64,000 bases of DNA from Impatiens glandulifera (Eukaryota > Streptophyta > Magnoliopsida > Ericales > Balsaminaceae). The first letter of the stretch is position 1; each line of letters opens with the position of its first letter. Positions 56,588-64,000 of the stretch are shown here, piece by piece. A program made the translations under genes and the position numbers. The stretch lies in contig NC_061868.1 of assembly GCF_907164915.1 (NCBI RefSeq), forward strand, positions 30,377,939 through 30,441,938, read 5' to 3'. The notes beneath the pieces are model-generated. The model was not told the origin of the DNA, did no database searches, and saw nothing but the letters and a program-made list of their open reading frames with translations.

Positions 56588-59272
56588 TACACTAATACGA
56601 GTAATAAGTGAATATATTAATTAAATTGTTCTGCGAATATCTTTACTAAAATAAAATAAATATACTTAATCTAATAAAATATAAGAATACTCGATTTAAA
56701 AAATAAATTTATACATTTAAAAAATAAGTTAAAAAATGTGAGAAGTTAAATTAATTAAGTTTTAAATAAAAAAACTATCTATATAAATAAAAAAAAATAT
56801 GAAAATCTAATTTAGTGGATTTCAGCCTAGTTGAGTGAGAATATAGAAAAAAAATACCAAACATCAAAATAAAAACAAAAATACAAAATCTGACAAAAAC
56901 AGATTATCAAGTGAATAAACACTCGAGAAGATGATTATAAAATTTATTATCTATAAATTGTTTTGGAAAGATAAATAATATATCAATTTATTTATTTAAA
57001 TACCGAACTAAATCAATATAAATGTTTTAACTTGTTTTTGAATATTAATTTATATTTTTTTATAAATTTTTGAAATAGTTTAAAATTAAGAAATATAAAA
57101 GATTATTTTATCCTAATATTTGTATAAATTATTATTTTAATTTTTATCTTATAAGTAATTTGTATTATTGATTATATTGAAATTATTAAAAGATAATATA
57201 TAATTATCATATAAATATAGTTTTAAATTAAATAATATTATTATATTATTTATATTATTTTATATATAATTTTGTATACTTTAATTTATATAAATAACTT
57301 TTATTTATGTATTAATTAGAATTAAAATATTATTATAAATATTTGTATATTAAAAAATATTATTAGTAAAAATAAAATATTAATAATAATTGCACGGGTC
57401 TTTCTATTATACTCTATTTGCGTGTTTAAGTAGCTCCAAATTCAACTAAAGAAATATACAAGGGGTAATTGGAGAGAGAATGATATGTAACCACATCACA
57501 CTATTGGAAAAGGGATAAAATGTGAGAAGAGAGAAGAGAGCGAAAATTTGTTATTTTTTCAACCAAATTTCAAATTCACAATCATTTCTCTTTATATATA
57601 TATACAATGTTTTAAAACATTTACCCTGGGCTACAACCCAACTCTGCCCGTTATATAATTCTTCCCTTGGTGATGGTGAACATGAAAATATTGAGAAAAT
57701 GATGGTGGATGAGAAAAAATATAAGTGTAGAAATCATTAAGAGAAAAAAAAATTATAATGGATAACCTGTATTGGTTAAGACATTTAGAAAAAGACATTT
57801 TGATAAGATGAGTTTGTATAAAGACATCGTCTCAAAAGATAAAGACATTACGACATTAGCAAAAAGAGTGAGACTGCATGTTTTTTTAGGTGGTGGATCT
57901 TAAATTTGACAACACAATTTTTTTCATTTATACATGAAAACGATACAATATAAAATCTAAAACTCATAAAATCTAAAACTTATATATGTTTTTTCTCAAT
58001 CCGATTAAAAGAATTTGATAGGATCGTGAGTGTTAACCCTTATGAATGCTCTAATACCAAATTAGAAGGTTACAAATAATATTTAATGGTGACTATTTGG
58101 TTTACGTGTTGATTGATGAAACTAAGAGTCTCTTAAGAAAACTCAAAAGTCTTTCGAGTGCGATTGATTGATCTTGACTTTTATCTTTAAACATTGATGA
58201 TATTTTACATATTGAATTACTTACCCATTCCTCCTCATCCATCAACCTTTGTTCCTTCTCTTGTGGACGTTTAATGAGTGAGAAATCTCTTGTGGACTTT
58301 AATGAGTGAGAAATGAGATGATCGGGTAAGTTTGATTCGGTTTCCAGCGGATTTTAAATCATCATCGTTACAATTTGAGAAAAAATGTGCAAATCATTTG
58401 TTAATTTGGTTTGGTAAACATAATTTGACTATCTTTTATTAAATTAAATTATTTTATTTATTAATTAAATATTTTTATTTTAAATTATTAATTTTTATTT
58501 TATTATTATATATTAATATATTTAAAGATTTTTTTATAAAAAATAAATAATTATATATTATCAAAATTACCACTAATAATTAATTTTTAAAATATTTTCT
58601 CAATTTCACATTGTTTTTACTTTTTATTTATGTTAATATACTTTATTGCTTATAACTTAATTTTTGTTGCATATGAAAATTGAAAATTTGGTATTTCTAA
58701 TTAAAAAAGTTTTTTACCTTAAAAAGTATTAATTATAAATTCAATTAAACATAAAATTAATTTAAAAATTAATAATATATATACAATAATTATAAAATCA
58801 ATAAAGAATTCATTTTATTTGACAAGTAATAATTACTTTTAATTATTAAATATAAATTCAAATTATTAAATATAAATTCAATTCTATTTCAGTAAAATCA
58901 TCCTAATATATATTTCTCTAATTTTGTTTCATACTATATCATCATATTTCAATGATTTAAAAAAAACAAGGATAGGATATATTAGTACAATCCTTGTGAT
59001 TAAATTAAACAAATCAAAGAAAGCAAGTTACCCAACAAGAACAAAAGAAGCTAAAACATGAGCAAACAAGCAAGCAATGATAAAACTAACTGCAAAATCA
59101 CATTGCCAAAATAAAATTCTTCAAAATCCAATGACAGCATATTCAAAAGAGGTATCAGAGATCATAAAATCTTCCACAGCCGGGAAAAAGATCCATCAAA
59201 CTCAAGAACAAAGACATTTAAATCCAAAAAAAATACAAAGTAAAGAAGAGATAAAATTTTGTTACTAGAATG
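56588..59272. other. AT-rich intergenic DNA downstream of RPL15
   Basis: No gene is visible. The frame at 57522-57740 has no family signature. ATGCTCTAATACCAAATTAG at about 58048 resembles a copia PBS (minus strand TGGTATTAGAGC) next to LTR-like sequence, possibly another LTR remnant. 58960-59270 lies just below the RPL15 stop and may hold its 3' UTR. Confidence 0.45.
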
Positions 59273-59273
59273 A

Positions 59274-60261
<988 letters not shown>

Positions 60262-61667
60262 GGTTGAACTTTTGGCGCTGCTCCTGGTCTTGCCTTCTGC
60301 CGCCCTTACCTCGGAGAGAATCTGATCAGCAATATAATGGAAGCTAATTAGGGTTTTTTATATAAAGCAAATGAAATGACCTTTCTCCCGAATTTTGGAC
60401 CAGAATTAAGATGGGCTAGGAGTCCAATATTGATGATGGGCTTATTTATCTTTTTCTTTCTTTAATCTTTTAAATTTATGTTCTCTATATTTATATAAAT
60501 TGTTTTATAAGTTTGTATTTGAAATATGATATTAGAGTTTATTATAAAGATAAAAAAAAATTGTTTTTTTAATTAAAATGATGATATAAGCTATTTTTTA
60601 TATTATATTATTAATATTAATTTTTATTTATTATTATTTTATATTCTTAATTATTATATTTTATATATCTAATAAAAAATTTATTAATATATAAAACTAA
60701 TTATAATATTTATATTTATCATGAATTTATTTTATTTAGTTTAAAATATTGTTTTAAGTAAAAATAAATATAAAATATATAATATATAATATTATTGATT
60801 ATATTATTAAACTAGATATAAAAAATGATAGTGGTAATAATAATAAATAAATAAAATACAATTAATTTAGTATTAAATTATTTCAATTTACTTATATTGC
60901 AATAATATATATTTAATTTATTATATAATAACTAAAATTAAAAATTTTAAAACTTAAATTAGAGACTCTAGTTTAGTGAGAACACAATAATTAATGTAAT
61001 GAGTTTTTAGTCTTAAAATTTGGATTCTATCTAAAAATAAAAATAAAAAATATATTTGAAAAATAGAACTTAACCTATAAACAAAATATTAAAAACAATA
61101 TTTTTGTTTTTTATTTATACCTTTATAAACTCTCAATCAAATAAAATTTATTTACAAATGATTAAGGCAATGACCTAAGGAAGGGAAAAATAATTAAATA
61201 AATAAAAAATTAAAATAATAATTTGTTGAAAAAATGGTTCACGACTCGCTGTAATTCATTCTCGTCCCCGTATTCTTCTCTCTCAACGCGAAAAGAGTTT
61301 TTCTCAACGTGATTTTTTTCCAAGCTCTTTCGAACCAAAACGCTACACTCATTTGTTTGTACCTTCGACTCCGATTCAACTTTCACAAAATGAAATAAAG
61401 CTCTCGTTGTTGTCGGAAAAATGTATGTTATGGATAAAACTCTAGTTTGTTATTAAGGGCGAAACTCTAGTTTCTTTCAGAATATTTAAATCATTATATG
61501 AACAAGAAAATCAATAACATGTATGAAAACAATGATTTTTTAATTCTAATTATTTTATTTTGAACAAGTTTCGAAAACTGAAATATGGCATAGTCAATTA
61601 CATGTTTATAGTATTGTAGTTGGTTTATATAAATGAGTTAATTTTTTTTAAGTTAAAAATTGTGATA
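60262..61667. other. RPL15 promoter side and AT-rich intergenic DNA
   Basis: The first 100 bases contain the probable RPL15 5' UTR, including AAGGCAAGACCAGGAGCAGC read on the minus strand; AAACCCTAATTAG (plus AATTAGGGTTTTT) at 60345 is a telo-box-like motif common in plant ribosomal-protein promoters. Beyond 60430 it is AT-rich and no gene is visible. 61240-61390 is GC-richer with no recognised content. Confidence 0.55.
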
Positions 61668-63000
61668 ATCATTTAAAATGTATGTTTTATTGTTCAAATA
61701 CGACTTTTAATGCTTAAAAATTGAAATATATATAATAAATACTACTTTTAATTTTGAAAATTGAAATATATATACAATAAATTGTCATGTAAAATAATTT
61801 ACATATTCATGTAAATATGTTTACACATTCATGTAAAATCATTTACACATTCATGTAAATCGTATTACACTTGTCAAGTGATTTATTGATGTGATTCAAA
61901 AATAAAATATGATAATAGAAGTTGTTATAATCATTTAGAATGAGTGATTTAATATTCAATATGACTTTAAATGCTAGTAAAATGAAATATAGGTAGAAAA
62001 TATGACTTTTAATGTTTTTAAAATGAAATATATATACATCAAATTGTCATGTAAAACTATTTATACCTTCATGTAAATACATTTATACATTCATGTAAAA
62101 CCATTTACTTCTTTATGTAAACTGTATTACACACATGTCAAATGATTAACTAAAATGCTTAAAAAATAAAAGATGGTAACAAAAGTTGTAATAATAATAA
62201 TTTAGAAGGTTTGAATTAATGTTAAAATACGACTTTAAATGTTGGTAAAATAAAATATATACAACAAATTGTCATGTAAAATCATTTACACATTCATGTA
62301 AAACCATTTACACCTCATGTAAAACTCTACTCACACTATATTGTTCAACAAAATCTTATACTTGTATTAAGGATTTGTTTTGCATATTCAAAATCTTGAA
62401 ATCTCTATAGAATGGTTCATGTAAATCAACATTTTTATCTTCTCAACTTTATCAAGTACTTGATTGAAACTTCATTGTGTGAATAAAAGTTGTTAAAATT
62501 ATTTAGTATCCTTGTTTTAATGTTAAAATACGACTTTTAATTCTTGAAAATTTAAATATATGCTGGGAATACTACTTTTAATGCTTTTAAAATTAAATAT
62601 ATACAGTAAATTGTCATGTAAAACCATTACACCTTCATGTAAAACCATTACAACTCCATGTGAAACCATTTACACCTTCATGCAAAACAATTTACACTTT
62701 CATGTAAACTCTATTAACACTATATTGTTTACCAAAATCTTATACTTATATTAATGATTTGTTTGCATATTCAAAATCTTGAAACCCTACAAGATGTTTC
62801 ATGTAAATCAACACTTATGTCTTCTCAATTTTCTCAAGTACTTGATTGAAACACCATTGTATAAACACAAGTTGTTAAAATCATTTAAAATGTTTTCTTT
62901 AATGTTAAATACGACTTTTAATGCTTGAAATTTTAAATATATACATGAAATACGATCTTTAATTTTTTTAAATAAAATATTGTACGCATTTATTTTGTTT
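61668..63000. repeat. Tandem array of five 260-385-bp units with CATGTAAA sub-repeats
   Basis: Units begin near AATCATTTARAATG at about 61668, 61931, 62195, 62494 and 62878. Each runs through TTAAAATACGACTTTTAATGC, a TATATACA(A/T) AAATTGTCATGTAAAA block, then two to five short sub-repeats of CATGTAAAACCATTTACACC. The last unit is cut short at about 63000. There is no reading frame in common, so this looks like satellite-like DNA rather than coding repeats. Confidence 0.88.
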
Positions 63001-64000
63001 TCCCCCTAAACGTCCCATAATGTTTTATATATGCAAGTTTTTCTAGTATGCATCTACCAATTTTAGGATTCGCCTAACGTCCTTTTTTTAGGGCGTGAAA
63101 TGATATGTTTCCAAGAGTAGATTTATCCATTTGAATGCTCAGTCTTTAAGAGCGGTCCGTGCATTCCAAAATTGGTCGGTCACATGCCTTACTTGTCCTT
63201 TCGAGTGCTCCGCCCATAGAGGGGATGTAACGAGGACTTGAATGGTAAATACGACCCGTGCACTTTTTAGAAAAAAATGTTTTTTTCTATGAAAGCTATA
63301 CTATAGAACCCCTGTAGTTATCTTTATCTCGAATCTCGTAAAAAATAGATAAGAAGACTATCCATATATGATGTTGTCTTATATGTTTGAGATGAAAAAC
63401 CAAAGTGAAGTTATATATCATAGACCTTTCTCGCTTGATCCATACATGTTCCAAATTAGTACGTGTACAAAATGTAATGATTCGGTTGACTTTAAGATTC
63501 ACGACTTTAGTTTACTTCAAAAAGAAACTAATGAAAACAAAAACAGAGTATTCATATATTAAGGGTCTAGTGTTTGGTTACACATAAGGAAAGGGTCATA
63601 GCAGCTATGTCATATGCACCTATCCCGTGGGATAATCTCTACTAAAATATAGTTGGCCATTTGTTTATGAAGGTACATTAAATGTTTACATTCTGAGTTC
63701 AAAATTCTTTTACTTGTGTATATCCTAACCTTCTATCTAATCCAGAAGAAGTAATCCTAGCTCTAATTAGATTTCGATAAAGGTTGACATCAAACAATTA
63801 GAATTCTCTTAGTTTCTATTTACCGTGTCTTAAGTCTATTTAACAAGATGTCCTATGTTTAGTCAAGAGATGACTCTAAACTTTCGCATGTGAACCATAA
63901 TGTGAACTCATCATTTTGCATATTTTCTTAGAGGTTTATTTGTTGATCTGAACTGTGAATCCTTGTAAGTTGTGGCAATATGTCACTTTGACTACACTAT
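63001..64000. other. Unassigned stretch with a GC-richer block
   Basis: 63080-63280 is clearly richer in G and C than its surroundings, with words such as AAGAGCGGTCCGTGC, GAGTGCTCCGCCC and TACGACCCGTGC, but has no recognised coding or RNA signature. The following text to the window edge includes short frames on both strands (63296-63587) without known domains. Confidence 0.4.

Noticed and set aside
58040..58320. Another LTR element with PBS-like GCTCTAATACCA
   Set aside because: Only the 12-base motif and vaguely LTR-like text support it; there is no partner LTR, PPT or coding remnant, so it is mentioned only as a possibility.
59077..59268. 63-residue plus-strand frame just below RPL15
   Set aside because: It has no family signature and lies in the probable RPL15 3' UTR on the opposite strand.
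61668..63000. Possible CRISPR-like array
   Set aside because: Repeats are degenerate and spaced irregularly, without unique spacers of constant length, in a plant nuclear context.

Overview
This is a nuclear window from a flowering plant, most likely a eudicot. It is AT-rich, its genes carry many introns, and it has plant-type Ty1/copia, LINE, TRIM, MULE, hAT-like and MITE elements. The intact host genes are RAR1, a KEA4/5/6-type K+ efflux antiporter and ribosomal protein L15. I saw no bacterial-style operons, CRISPR array, rRNA gene or intact tRNA gene. The species cannot be named from the sequence alone.

Layout. 1-8904 is the 5' end of an old copia element on the minus strand (gag remnant, primer-binding site, LTR). 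Its LTR carries a 50-bp hairpin-rich tandem repeat split by a nearly full-length plant L1-type LINE (about 2026-8538). 8905 to about 18380 is a decayed DNA transposon with a Ulp1/C48-protease remnant and subterminal repeats. Two later insertions break it: a 1.0-kb TRIM (11552-12574, 5-bp target duplication) and a 4.8-kb copia element (13228-18021) with identical 163-bp LTRs, a 5-bp target duplication and one uninterrupted 1461-codon polyprotein ORF, clearly the youngest insertion here. About 18632-20182 is a 1.55-kb foldback (long inverted repeat).

The first host gene, RAR1 (20793-27776, minus), has five exons. A decayed antisense copia element (22166-26489) fills most of its second intron and a Tourist-like MITE sits in the third. 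About 300 bp upstream of its start codon lies an element with ~0.7-kb terminal inverted repeats (about 28060-30600) that carries a bromodomain fragment of a GTE/IMB1-type gene, a Pack-MULE candidate. 30600-36400 is very AT-rich and holds several non-autonomous elements, tRNA-derived repeats and tandem repeats.

The second host gene, the KEA antiporter (36471-43289, minus), resolves into 20 in-frame exons encoding 574 residues. Downstream lies an AKT-type Shaker K+ channel pseudogene (45813-48290, plus). Two elements with the same terminal motif and orientation bracket it, and one of these carries a piece of a PAM2-motif (CID-like) gene. 49577-59270 is repeat-rich intergenic DNA with copia remnants, a segmental duplication, microsatellites, an 88-bp tandem repeat and a possible Helitron 3' end. 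The third host gene is RPL15 (59274-60261, minus; 204 residues). The window ends in a five-copy tandem array of 260-385-bp units (61668-63000) and an unexplained GC-richer stretch.

The three host genes act separately: immune-receptor chaperoning, endomembrane K+/H+ exchange and translation. The sequence gives no sign that they form one system. What is distinctive is the layered transposon insertion and the capture of gene fragments. I found no convincing new enzymatic or defence system.
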